Positions 1-6,750 of a stretch of DNA of 29,018 nt are shown in pieces (within the stretch, counting starts at the first letter, position 1; every line of letters begins with the position of its first letter). The notes beneath the pieces were generated by a model. That model worked only from the letters and a program-made list of their open reading frames with translations. It made no database searches and was not told the origin of the DNA. Made by a program: the position numbers and the translations under genes. The stretch is from Lachnoclostridium sp. UBA1241 (GTDB taxonomy: Bacteria; Bacillota; Clostridia; Lachnospirales; Lachnospiraceae). Location: the NCBI GenBank assembly GCA_002308955.1, contig DBWJ01000055.1, forward strand, positions 879 through 29,896. Direction: 5' to 3'.

Positions 1-70
1 GTAATACCGCACACGTCAGTAATGCTGCGGCTGCTCTTCCGATCCTTTTCCAAAAACTATTTCCTGTCAT
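1..70 (-). CDS. 5' end of an unidentified exported or membrane protein (cut by window edge)
   Basis: An ATG at position 70 (minus strand) opens a frame that stays open to the window edge and encodes 23 residues, MTGNSFWKRIGRAAAALLTC followed by AVL. It is preceded by GGGAG eight bases before the ATG, a good ribosome binding site. The gene lies 31 bases downstream of the adaptor gene stop, so it is probably the next gene of the same operon. The basic segment (KRIGR) followed by a hydrophobic run looks like a signal peptide or first membrane anchor. A second adaptor or a transporter subunit would fit the context, but the visible part cannot decide this. Confidence 0.6.
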   Translation of the reverse strand, partial: MTGNSFWKRIGRAAAALLTCAVL

Positions 71-101
71 TTATGTTTCTCCCGCATTCCGGATCGCATA
101 T

Positions 102-1187
102 TTATCTGACGATCACAGAAGTATAAATCTCTATCCCGCTAAGAATCTCGGCATTCGTATTGCCTATCAGTCCGACCTCCACCGTCACAGGTTCGCGAAC
201 TCCGTCCTCGGTGAGCACGTAGACATAATGCTCATCCTCGTTGCCGTAGAGCGCGATCCTGGGGATCGCAAGCACCTGCTCGCGTGAATCCACAAGAAGA
301 TTGATATTTGCCCTGGTGCCTACGCTGATCGAGAAGTCCGGCTCATCCAGATCAAAAACCATTTTCCCGCTCTCTGGATCGATCGAAGTGACGGAAGCCG
401 CATAACTCTCACCTGTAGAACGCTCAATAAGTACGGGGTCCCCGACCTTCAGATACGGGCATGCAGCCTTATCCTCAGCCGTAAATGCGCATTCGCTCGA
501 ATCGAGGATCTTCATGATAAAGGTTTCGGGATTTGAAGTCGATCCCGAAAGGTCATCTCTTACAAAATAAACAGTTCCGTCTATCTCCGAATATACGACC
601 GACTGCTCAATAAGAGCCTTATACTCCTCCGTCCTCTTCTCGGCATATTCGATAGTTTTCTGGCATCTATTTATATTTTCCTCGCATTCCTGCGACTTAA
701 GCGCGTAATCCTCTTTGTCCAGCAGACTTACGCCCGCAGAGTCGATACGTTTTTGATAAAAATCGATCATTTCCTCATTCTGTGAGATCTCCAGCTGCGC
801 CGACCTGATCTGTTCCCCAAAGGAAATGATCGCCTGCTCCTGAGCGCTCATATCAAGTGCTGCCAGCGGATCGCCCGCCGAAACTCTGTCGCCTTCACTC
901 ACGTAGATGCTGTTTACTTTATATCCGCCTATCGAAAAATAGACCTTTATCTCATTCAGCTGTGAATAAGTGCAGACAATGGTCTTAGTCAGTTCCACAT
1001 CAGCCAGCTGCGCCATAGCCAGATCATATCTGCTGCTGACATCTTCGGTCACTATATTCAACTTATGTTCCTTCTCTTCAGTAGGGATCAATCCGCAGGA
1101 ACCTGCAAAAACAGCGGTGCATACGGCTATAAGGAGCGCCGCGCCGCGATTTCGAAATGTATGTAAACTTAAATCCAACAAGTGCAT
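102..1187 (-). CDS. HlyD/MacA-type efflux adaptor (membrane fusion protein), probable lipoprotein
   Basis: The 361-residue protein has the layout of a periplasmic-adaptor-like subunit of an ABC export system. Residues 12-31 form a signal peptide (RNR, then a hydrophobic stretch) ending in AGSC, an imperfect lipobox that would put the lipidated cysteine at C31. Two half-lipoyl segments, about 85-113 and 196-230, flank a charged helical region at 115-195 that should form the coiled-coil hairpin. The C-terminal beta-rich part (about 230-361) resembles the beta-barrel and membrane-proximal domains. The start at 1187 is supported by GGAGGGG six bases upstream and by a promoter at 1208-1236. In Gram-positive bacteria such adaptors usually accompany a MacB-like permease and an ATPase; those partners would lie beyond the left edge. 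The substrate cannot be told. Confidence 0.85.
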   Translation of the reverse strand: MHLLDLSLHTFRNRGAALLIAVCTAVFAGSCGLIPTEEKEHKLNIVTEDVSSRYDLAMAQLADVELTKTIVCTYSQLNEIKVYFSIGGYKVNSIYVSEGDRVSAGDPLAALDMSAQEQAIISFGEQIRSAQLEISQNEEMIDFYQKRIDSAGVSLLDKEDYALKSQECEENINRCQKTIEYAEKRTEEYKALIEQSVVYSEIDGTVYFVRDDLSGSTSNPETFIMKILDSSECAFTAEDKAACPYLKVGDPVLIERSTGESYAASVTSIDPESGKMVFDLDEPDFSISVGTRANINLLVDSREQVLAIPRIALYGNEDEHYVYVLTEDGVREPVTVEVGLIGNTNAEILSGIEIYTSVIVR

Positions 1188-1207
1188 ATCTTCCCCTCCA
1201 CCACATG

Positions 1208-1236
1208 ATAATACACTATTGCGTTAAAGCGTGCAA
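1208..1236 (-). promoter_or_regulatory. Candidate sigma-A promoter for the HlyD-type adaptor gene
   Basis: On the minus strand TTGCAC (1231-1236) and TATTAT (1208-1213) are separated by exactly 17 bases. The -10 box matches at five of six positions and the -35 at three, so this is moderate. It lies 20 bases upstream of the adaptor ATG, giving a short leader that contains the GGAGGGG ribosome binding site. The -35 box is 20 bases from the oppositely directed -35 box of the cinA/pncC promoter. Confidence 0.45.
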
Positions 1237-1256
1237 TTGTACTTAATGGACTTTTC

Positions 1257-1285
1257 TTGTCATATATTGCTAAATTCTCTATAAT
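1257..1285 (+). promoter_or_regulatory. Sigma-A promoter for cinA/pncC
   Basis: TTGTCA (1257-1262) and a perfect TATAAT (1280-1285) are separated by 17 bases. The start site would be near 1292, leaving an untranslated leader of about 80 bases. The leader holds three similar TTAGTTA-like repeats (from 1290, 1302 and 1315) and a second TATAAT at 1343-1348 that lacks a clear -35 box. Confidence 0.7.
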
Positions 1286-1370
1286 GGATTTAGTTAGCAG
1301 CTTAGTTACCTGACTTAGTGACGGTGTAGGCTGCAACGAGAGTATAATACAGTTTAAAAGGAGGCAATGT

Positions 1371-1880
1371 ATGACAAGAATGAATGAGGGTGCGGAGTAT
1401 CGTGTTGTTGAGAAGCTGATTGCTAAGGGATGGCACATTTCTTTTGCAGAGTCATGCACAGGAGGAATGCTTCCGGCGCGAATTGTCAATGTTGCCGATG
1501 CGTCCAAGGTTATAGGCGAATCTGTAGTAACTTATTCAAACGAGGCTAAGATAAAATACGCCGGAGTCAAAGCCGAAACGATCGATAATTACAATGTCGT
1601 AAGCGAAGAAGTTGCCGCAGAAATGGCACGTGGCCGGGCACTTGCCGCAGGCAGTGAAGTCGGAGCTTCCACCACAGGATACGCGGGACCTTCCGGAGGT
1701 GCCACACAGACTCTCCCCGACGGCAGCACGATCGATATCCCCATGGGCACGGTATGCTTTGGATTCTATATTGACGGCAAAGTTACCACCTGTACCAAAC
1801 ATTACGAAGGTATGAGCAGAAATGAAGTAAGACAGGCCGCAACCGACTTTGTACTCGAGACACTCTGCGATATGCTCTGA
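1371..1880 (+). CDS. pncC: CinA C-terminal domain protein, probable nicotinamide mononucleotide deamidase
   Basis: The 169-residue protein is a stand-alone CinA C-terminal (PncC) domain, without the N-terminal molybdopterin-like domain of full-length CinA. Family hallmarks are ESCTGG at 27-32, VTYSNEAK at 53-60, TGYAGPSGG at 102-110 and the following GTV segment. About 15 residues (111-125) between the glycine-rich motif and GTV look longer than I would expect for the family. Characterised relatives deamidate NMN to nicotinic acid mononucleotide, returning NMN made by DNA ligase to NAD synthesis. The start is fixed by AAAAGGAGG six bases before the ATG and by the upstream promoter. The nearby nrtR-pncA-pncB operon supports a role in pyridine salvage, although the gene is transcribed separately and in the opposite direction. 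The enzymatic activity is inferred from the family. Confidence 0.88.
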   Translation: MTRMNEGAEYRVVEKLIAKGWHISFAESCTGGMLPARIVNVADASKVIGESVVTYSNEAKIKYAGVKAETIDNYNVVSEEVAAEMARGRALAAGSEVGASTTGYAGPSGGATQTLPDGSTIDIPMGTVCFGFYIDGKVTTCTKHYEGMSRNEVRQAATDFVLETLCDML

Positions 1881-1888
1881 TATACACA

Positions 1889-1931
1889 AACGGTTCTTAT
1901 ATCCGGCGCATTACCGGATATAAGAACCGTT
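1889..1931. terminator. Perfect 18-bp hairpin between convergent genes, likely bidirectional terminator
   Basis: The arms at 1889-1906 and 1914-1931 are exact reverse complements over 18 bases and enclose a 7-base loop. The hairpin begins 9 bases after the pncC stop and lies 25 bases beyond the chemoreceptor stop on the other strand. Only loose T-rich sequence follows on either side, with no clean T-run, so it may be an atypical terminator or an mRNA end-stabilising hairpin. Confidence 0.65.
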
Positions 1932-1955
1932 ATATGTTTCAATTCTATTAAGCTT

Positions 1956-3626
1956 TTATCTGAAGAATGCCATTTCTTCGTCAAGTTCCTTGGCAATATT
2001 ATTGAGGTTGCTTGCCTTCTCTGACAGGATTTCCATAGTCTTTGAAAGCTCAAGCATAGAAGCCTGAGTTTCTTCCGAGCTTGCTGCATTTTCCTGTGAA
2101 ATAGCGGAAAGACTTGTGATCGTCTCCGAGATGCTGCAGCTAGCCTTCTCCGATCTGTCAACGTTCTTGACGATCTCTTTAGTGATAGCCACGGATTTGT
2201 TGATATCTTCGATCAGCATATCAACCTGCTCAATGGTCCTATGGATCGTCTCACGCTGCTTTCCTATCGCTTCCTGAACATTTCCCGCTTCCTGCATAGT
2301 CCTGTTCGAGTCCGAAGCCAGTCCCTGCATAGCAATCTGGATATTCTTTGCCGCGTCTGCCGACTGGTCTGCAAGCAGACGGATCTCATCAGCTACAACA
2401 GCAAAGCCTCTTCCGGCGTCTCCCGCTCTTGCTGCCTCTATGCTTGCGTTAAGAGAGAGCAGATTCGTCTGTGCGGCGATCGCATCGATAATGGCAACAG
2501 CTTCGCTGATCGTCGTAACTGCATTGTTTGTATTACCGATCAGCTGCACAATACTGTCAATCGCTGCAATGCTTTCCCGGGTCGAAGTTCTCAGTTCATT
2601 CAGCTTATCCTGACTCGCCTTTGAATTATCCTGCATCAGATCGGAAGTCTTCTGCATCTCATTCGTATTTTCGATTATTATGCGGATCGCGTCATTGATA
2701 TCATTTACATTTACTACCGCTTCCTGCAATGATGACGCCTGGCTGTTTGCTCCATCAGCTACCGAAGAAACTGCCGTGGTAACATTCTCCGCAGTTTCCG
2801 AGATATTCTTTACGGTTTCATACAGATATTCTGCGGAACTATCCACCTCATCCGATGAAGTTCTGGCGTTGCCGATAACACTTCGTATCTTTTCAGCCAT
2901 CTCAAACAGTGCGTTTGACATCTCTCCAAGTTCATCCGAGCGCCTCTTAACCTTATCACTAAGGTGGATTGTAAGATCACCGGTAGCCATCTGCCTTACA
3001 GCCTTAACATTCTCGTCGAGAGCCCGAACTATACTTAAGACAAACCTTATCGTAACAAAAGTAAATACAAAGATAGCAATAAATGCAAGCGTTATCATCG
3101 TCTTTACACGGTCGGTAATGTATGTACTGATATTTATTTTCTTAAGTCCTACGAAAGCCATTCCGTATACTTCTTTCGTACCTTCGGTAAACAGGGGCTC
3201 ATAGGAAACGTAATACTTTTCTCCGTTGATGACTACATTCTGCGCTTTATAGCTTTGCTTTTTGTTTAAAACGGCATCAATAACAGCATCTCCTGCCTTG
3301 GTACCGACCACTCCGCTGATACTGGAACGTACTCGCGTGTCTCCGACAAAGTAAGTATAGTCATATCCGGTATTCTTTTTCATATCCGATTCCAAACTGT
3401 TTGCCGAATCATCATCCGCCGTATACTGGAGCACCATGGCATAAGTCTGGCATGCAGCCTTAACACCCTGCTCAACTTCATCTTCCATACCATGTCTCAG
3501 ATTGACAACAGCGATCAAAGTAATGATACCGCCTACCAGAAGCAACGATGCAAATACCAGGCCCGTGAGTATGATTTTAAGAGACATCACCCGGCTTTTT
3601 TCTTCCATGTTATTGTCATTATTCAT
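1956..3626 (-). CDS. Methyl-accepting chemotaxis protein with single Cache sensor domain
   Basis: This is a transmembrane chemoreceptor of 556 residues. The order is a short cytoplasmic N-terminus, TM1 (about 16-42), an extracellular single-Cache-like sensor (about 45-165, with the typical GDTRVRSSISG strand and YYVSYEPLF), TM2 (about 176-200), HAMP (about 200-252) and a long helical signalling domain. Its conserved hairpin tip is at about 380-415 (DAIAAQTNLLSLNASIEAAR and what follows). No C-terminal CheR-binding pentapeptide is visible. The frame continues 25 codons further upstream, but AAAGGAGG five bases before the ATG at 3626 fixes the start there. The ligand cannot be predicted; sCache sensors often bind small organic acids. 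No other chemotaxis gene is in the window, so it is an orphan receptor expected to act through CheA/CheW encoded elsewhere. Confidence 0.95.
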   Translation of the reverse strand: MNNDNNMEEKSRVMSLKIILTGLVFASLLLVGGIITLIAVVNLRHGMEDEVEQGVKAACQTYAMVLQYTADDDSANSLESDMKKNTGYDYTYFVGDTRVRSSISGVVGTKAGDAVIDAVLNKKQSYKAQNVVINGEKYYVSYEPLFTEGTKEVYGMAFVGLKKINISTYITDRVKTMITLAFIAIFVFTFVTIRFVLSIVRALDENVKAVRQMATGDLTIHLSDKVKRRSDELGEMSNALFEMAEKIRSVIGNARTSSDEVDSSAEYLYETVKNISETAENVTTAVSSVADGANSQASSLQEAVVNVNDINDAIRIIIENTNEMQKTSDLMQDNSKASQDKLNELRTSTRESIAAIDSIVQLIGNTNNAVTTISEAVAIIDAIAAQTNLLSLNASIEAARAGDAGRGFAVVADEIRLLADQSADAAKNIQIAMQGLASDSNRTMQEAGNVQEAIGKQRETIHRTIEQVDMLIEDINKSVAITKEIVKNVDRSEKASCSISETITSLSAISQENAASSEETQASMLELSKTMEILSEKASNLNNIAKELDEEMAFFR

Positions 3627-3658
3627 CAGGACCTCCTTTTGGGTCATTACACACAGTG

Positions 3659-3683
3659 AAACATGTATGATTGTAGCATGTTT
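3659..3683 (-). promoter_or_regulatory. Extended -10 promoter with overlapping inverted repeat upstream of the chemoreceptor gene
   Basis: The minus strand carries TGCTACAAT (3670-3678), an extended -10 element. Seventeen bases upstream only a weak -35 (TTTCAA) is found, which suits an extended -10 promoter. An inverted repeat, AAACATG (3659-3665) and CATGTTT (3677-3683), brackets the -10 box with an 11-base spacer and could be an operator. I saw no sigma-D (flagellar-type) promoter, although chemoreceptor genes often have one. Confidence 0.45.
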
Positions 3684-3834
3684 TTGTGTATTTTGAAACA
3701 TATTTATGAATATTTAATGCAATTATTTTATTATATAACAAGTAAATAACACTGTTTTGTTTTTTTCGAGTTACTTTTCTCTTATGAACGAGTCAGAAGG
3801 TGCAATGAGTGACCCAAAATCAGGAACGTAGCAT

Positions 3835-3862
3835 AAAAAAGACAGACCATTATGGCCTGTCT
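3835..3862 (-). terminator. Intrinsic terminator after pncB
   Basis: On the minus strand AGACAGGCC and GGTCTGTCT form a 9-bp stem with one G-U pair and a 5-base loop (ATAAT), followed by six T residues. It lies 27 bases after the pncB stop and ends the nrtR-pncA-pncB operon before the chemoreceptor promoter region. Confidence 0.85.
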
Positions 3863-3889
3863 CTTTAGTAAACTTATTTTTTTCAGTTT

Positions 3890-5122
3890 TCAAACTCTGA
3901 GGGAGTTCACCTTTTCGTGTTCCATTCTCCAGTTGATACATCTCATCAGATATTTCTCGTAGTCAGGATTCTTACACATTCCCTTGCCGGCAACATCGGA
4001 TATCTTCGCCACATCCATTCCGTTGCACGCGGTCGTCTTCATGACAATGTTAAGAGCGGGAACATCCGTATCGTTTGCGATAAAGGTTCCGATACCGAAG
4101 GCGGTCTTTGCTTTTCCCTTGAAATATCTATAGATCTCGGTAGCGCGCTTGAAGTCCAGACTGTCGCTGAACAGAAGCGTCTTTGTCATCGGATCGATGC
4201 CCAGTTCTTTATAATGAGCGATCATCTTATCTCCCCATACAAACGGATCGCCGCTGTCGTGACGAACACCGGAGAATAATGTTGCATAGGTCAGCTGGAA
4301 ATCCATAAGGAAGCAGTCGGTAGTGATTGCGTCTGTCAGCGCAGTTCCGTTCAAAACGCCGTATTCCTTTACCCATGCATCGAGTGCATACCAGTTCGAG
4401 TATGCGGGATTGTGCTTGTGATTGCCCTGTCCGACACACATTATCCATTCATGAGCCATTGTACCTACCGGCGTTACATTCTGCTGCTTTGCAAGATATA
4501 CGTTGGAAGTACCGACAAAGAATGAATTCTCATACTCTCCTACATGCTTCTTTAATGTAGCAATAGCAAGTGCCTGCGCTTCGCCCGAAAGTCTGCGTCT
4601 GAGGCCGAATTCACTGAATGCGCCCAGCTCATATGTTCCGTCGATCAAACCTCTTACCTTCGCATTGAGATGCTCGCGGAAGCTGTCCATCAGTTTATCA
4701 TAGTCATGCGCCATGCGGAAGTAAACTTCATTGACAATGGCCAGGACAGGAATCTCATACATCGAAGTGTTCAGCCAGGTTCCGCGGGTCTCGATCGCAA
4801 GGCCGCATTCCGCATCGGTGGTGATTTCAAAATCCAGATAACGGGGCTCCCAAAGTCTCAGGAAATCCACATAAGAGCCTTTCAGCCAGCGGATATTGTG
4901 CAGGTACTCGAGTTCCTCCTCGGTAAAGCGAAGTCCGCAATACGCCTGAATCTGCTCCTTAATCTCCTGCACCATCTCATCCGTAAAATGCACATCCGTA
5001 TTCCGGCACTTAAACGTCCACGTTGTCTTATAATCGCTGAACTGGTGATAGATGGCCTGCCCCATCGAAAACTTGTAAAGGTCGGTCTCCAAAAGGGAAT
5101 TCACAATCTGCTTGAGTTTCAT
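3890..5122 (-). CDS. pncB: Nicotinate phosphoribosyltransferase
   Basis: The enzyme joins nicotinate to PRPP, with ATP hydrolysis, giving nicotinic acid mononucleotide, the entry step of the Preiss-Handler NAD salvage route. The 410-residue length is normal for bacterial PncB. Family motifs include TDLYKFSMGQA near the N-terminus, FSEFGLRRRLS (169-179), GTMAHEW (220-226) with the histidine that is phosphorylated in this family (H224), SGVRHDSGDP (284-293) and FSDSLD (318-323). A TTG further upstream could add five codons, but GGAGG eight bases before the ATG at 5122 favours that start. It is the last gene of the nrtR-pncA-pncB operon, 67 bases after pncA with a hairpin in the gap. Its substrate is the product of PncA, so the two genes encode consecutive steps. 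Confidence 0.95.
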   Translation of the reverse strand: MKLKQIVNSLLETDLYKFSMGQAIYHQFSDYKTTWTFKCRNTDVHFTDEMVQEIKEQIQAYCGLRFTEEELEYLHNIRWLKGSYVDFLRLWEPRYLDFEITTDAECGLAIETRGTWLNTSMYEIPVLAIVNEVYFRMAHDYDKLMDSFREHLNAKVRGLIDGTYELGAFSEFGLRRRLSGEAQALAIATLKKHVGEYENSFFVGTSNVYLAKQQNVTPVGTMAHEWIMCVGQGNHKHNPAYSNWYALDAWVKEYGVLNGTALTDAITTDCFLMDFQLTYATLFSGVRHDSGDPFVWGDKMIAHYKELGIDPMTKTLLFSDSLDFKRATEIYRYFKGKAKTAFGIGTFIANDTDVPALNIVMKTTACNGMDVAKISDVAGKGMCKNPDYEKYLMRCINWRMEHEKVNSLRV

Positions 5123-5162
5123 TTTGATATCCTCCAATATCGGTTTTTTTCATAAGTTATTA

Positions 5163-5183
5163 TGGCATTTGCGGCAAATGCCA
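5163..5183 (-). other. Intercistronic hairpin between pncA and pncB
   Basis: TGGCATTTG (5163-5171) and CAAATGCCA (5175-5183) are a perfect 9-bp inverted repeat with a 3-base loop. It begins 6 bases after the pncA stop. No T-run follows on the minus strand, so it is probably not a full terminator. It could protect the nrtR-pncA transcript end or tune pncB expression. Confidence 0.5.
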
Positions 5184-5189
5184 CACAAA

Positions 5190-5693
5190 TCATATAACAT
5201 CCACCTGGAACGTCTTCATCGCGTCGAGCGCGGTCTGATGCGTCTCCGCGGTAAGGCATGCGCAAAGGTTTCCAATCACCTTCACATTGGTCTCGGGGCT
5301 TGCGGCGCGTACGATCACCGCATTGCTGATAACGCAGATGCCGGTGCAGACGCCGATTAATGTAACTTCATCGTAGCCGCCCTTTCGAACGAATTCGCCG
5401 AGCTCCGTCGAACCGAATACCGGCTTGTCGATAGCTTTCTTCACATAAGGCTTCAGCTCGTCAATCACTTCCCAGCCGTCCGTTCCCTTAATGCAGTGCG
5501 GCACCGGAAGCTTCTTCCCTTCAAGGGTATCCATATAATCCGCTTCGTGCGTATCTCTCGTAAAAACGATGTCGCCCTTCCAGTTCTTCACAAACTCCGT
5601 AACGGCAGGAACAATCGCCTGCGCGTTCGGATTTGCAAGTGCGCCGTCCACAAAATCCTTCTGCATGTCAACAACTACAAGTAATTCTTTCAT
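5190..5693 (-). CDS. pncA: Nicotinamidase (isochorismatase-fold cysteine hydrolase)
   Basis: This 167-residue cysteine hydrolase is expected to deamidate nicotinamide to nicotinate, which PncB then uses. The proposed catalytic triad is D9 (in VVVDMQKDF), K90 (in DKPVFGS) and C120 (in GVCTGICV). D47 and H49 (TRDTHEADY) with H66 (PHC) fit the metal site of the family. The third metal histidine found in mycobacterial PncA is not obvious here, as is common in short clostridial forms. The start has AGGAGGGG just upstream. That site overlaps the nrtR stop, leaving only 12 bases between the genes, so the two are probably translationally linked. Isochorismatase-family relatives act on other amides, but placement between nrtR and pncB makes nicotinamide the likely substrate. 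Confidence 0.93.
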   Translation of the reverse strand: MKELLVVVDMQKDFVDGALANPNAQAIVPAVTEFVKNWKGDIVFTRDTHEADYMDTLEGKKLPVPHCIKGTDGWEVIDELKPYVKKAIDKPVFGSTELGEFVRKGGYDEVTLIGVCTGICVISNAVIVRAASPETNVKVIGNLCACLTAETHQTALDAMKTFQVDVI

Positions 5694-5705
5694 GGCTTTC
5701 CCCTC

Positions 5706-6533
5706 CTATGATTCTTTGTATCGGTATACGTTCGCGACGCGGTTGCCGGATATCGGCTTCGCCACATAATGCAGCGCCTCGATCTTGCTGGCCATCTTAT
5801 CGCGGAAATTGGCTTTATAAAGGTCCGTTCCGAGGATAATCTCGTACACCTTCTGCAGGTCCGGAAGCGTGAATTCCTTCGGAACCAGATTGAAAGCACA
5901 GTCGGAAAGAAGCACCTTGTTCCGAAGCTTCGTAAGTCCTTCAAGAACGATCTCGGAATGATCGAAGGCGAGCCGTTCCTCGCTGACCGGCTTCGGCACG
6001 TAGTTCCGAACAACGATGTTGCCGTTTCGGAAGGACTTCTCGGTAAGGGAATACTCGATGTGAACATCCCTTTCCGCGCCGTCGAGGCTTATCTTCTTAT
6101 CGGAAAATGTGATATCAAACCACCCTGCGTCCTCGGCGTCGTCTCCCGCTTCCGCTTCCTTCTGCTCGTCATACGGAATCAGTCCCGTATAGGCGATATC
6201 GATTACCCGCATTCGCGGATCGCGGTCCGGCTGGTTCATTGCGTAAAGCTGTTCGAGGTAGATGCCGTCAATACCGGTCTCCTCTTTAAGCTCCCTGCAG
6301 GCTGACTCGTAAGCCGACTCATTCATTTCGATGAATCCGCCCGGAAGTGCCCAGCAACCGATGTACGGATGATTCCGCCGTCTTATCAAAAGCGTCTGCA
6401 GACACGACAGATCCTTCTTCATCCGAAGCAGAAGCACATCCACGGTAACGGAAGGACGTTCATAATCCCCGGGACTGTATGCGGCAAGAAATTCCGCTTC
6501 ATTCAGTCCGTCTGCGTTTCGCTTCTCTGCCAT
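5706..6533 (-). CDS. nrtR: NrtR-type Nudix transcriptional regulator of NAD metabolism
   Basis: The 275-residue protein has an N-terminal Nudix domain (about 27-160) and a C-terminal winged-helix region (about 185-275) containing FTLPDLQKVYEIILGTDLYK, which is typical of NrtR. NrtR proteins repress NAD synthesis and salvage genes and release DNA on binding ADP-ribose or related nucleotides. The Nudix box at 66-88 matches G-x5-E-x7-RE-U-x-EE-x-G-U completely (G66, E72, R80, E81, E84, E85, G87), so hydrolytic activity on ADP-ribose-like substrates is possible; many NrtR regulators have a degenerate box. GGAGG seven bases before the ATG fixes the start. It is the first gene of the operon with pncA and pncB and probably regulates its own promoter through the inverted repeat at 6590-6604. 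The role is inferred from family and context. Confidence 0.88.
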   Translation of the reverse strand: MAEKRNADGLNEAEFLAAYSPGDYERPSVTVDVLLLRMKKDLSCLQTLLIRRRNHPYIGCWALPGGFIEMNESAYESACRELKEETGIDGIYLEQLYAMNQPDRDPRMRVIDIAYTGLIPYDEQKEAEAGDDAEDAGWFDITFSDKKISLDGAERDVHIEYSLTEKSFRNGNIVVRNYVPKPVSEERLAFDHSEIVLEGLTKLRNKVLLSDCAFNLVPKEFTLPDLQKVYEIILGTDLYKANFRDKMASKIEALHYVAKPISGNRVANVYRYKES

Positions 6534-6589
6534 GGTCTTGCCTCCGTCTTCCCATACATAATTTCCTGCTTTCTTCGCTTGAAATTATG

Positions 6590-6604
6590 GTAGTAAAAAA
6601 CTAC
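6590..6604. promoter_or_regulatory. Candidate NrtR operator over the nrtR transcription start
   Basis: GTAGT (6590-6594) and ACTAC (6600-6604) form a perfect inverted repeat with a 5-base A-tract spacer. It covers about +1 to +15 of the nrtR promoter, an ideal place for repression. An outer pair, TAGTA (6591-6595) and TACTA (6611-6615), overlaps the -10 box. That NrtR binds here is inferred from position only. Confidence 0.5.
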
Positions 6605-6611
6605 TGTCATT

Positions 6612-6640
6612 ACTATACACCCGGAAAACTCATATGTCAA
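6612..6640 (-). promoter_or_regulatory. Sigma-A promoter of the nrtR-pncA-pncB operon
   Basis: On the minus strand a perfect TTGACA (6635-6640) and TATAGT (6612-6617) are separated by 17 bases, giving a start near 6605 and a leader of about 70 bases. The promoter begins 65 bases after the terminator of the ABC transporter operon, so the NAD operon is a separate unit. Two copies of GGAAATTCGT (6643-6652 and 6667-6676) lie directly upstream of the -35 box. Confidence 0.82.
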
Positions 6641-6705
6641 CAGGAAATTCGTTTTATTTTTCAACCGGAAATTCGTCCGGGAACGTGCCGCAGCAGCTTT
6701 GCAAC

Positions 6706-6740
6706 AAAAAAGAGGCTGCCGCTTTGTGCAACAGCCTCTT
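6706..6740 (-). terminator. Intrinsic terminator after the ABC transporter genes
   Basis: On the minus strand AAGAGGCTG and CAGCCTCTT form a 9-bp stem around a 13-base loop, followed by a run of T residues. It starts 10 bases after the stop of the second ABC gene and appears to end the long leftward gene series. Confidence 0.88.
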
Positions 6741-6750
6741 CCGAGAATTC

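Noticed and set aside
3784..3831. A 15-codon plus-strand frame upstream of the chemoreceptor gene
   Set aside because: No ribosome binding site or promoter supports it, and it ends at the pncB terminator.
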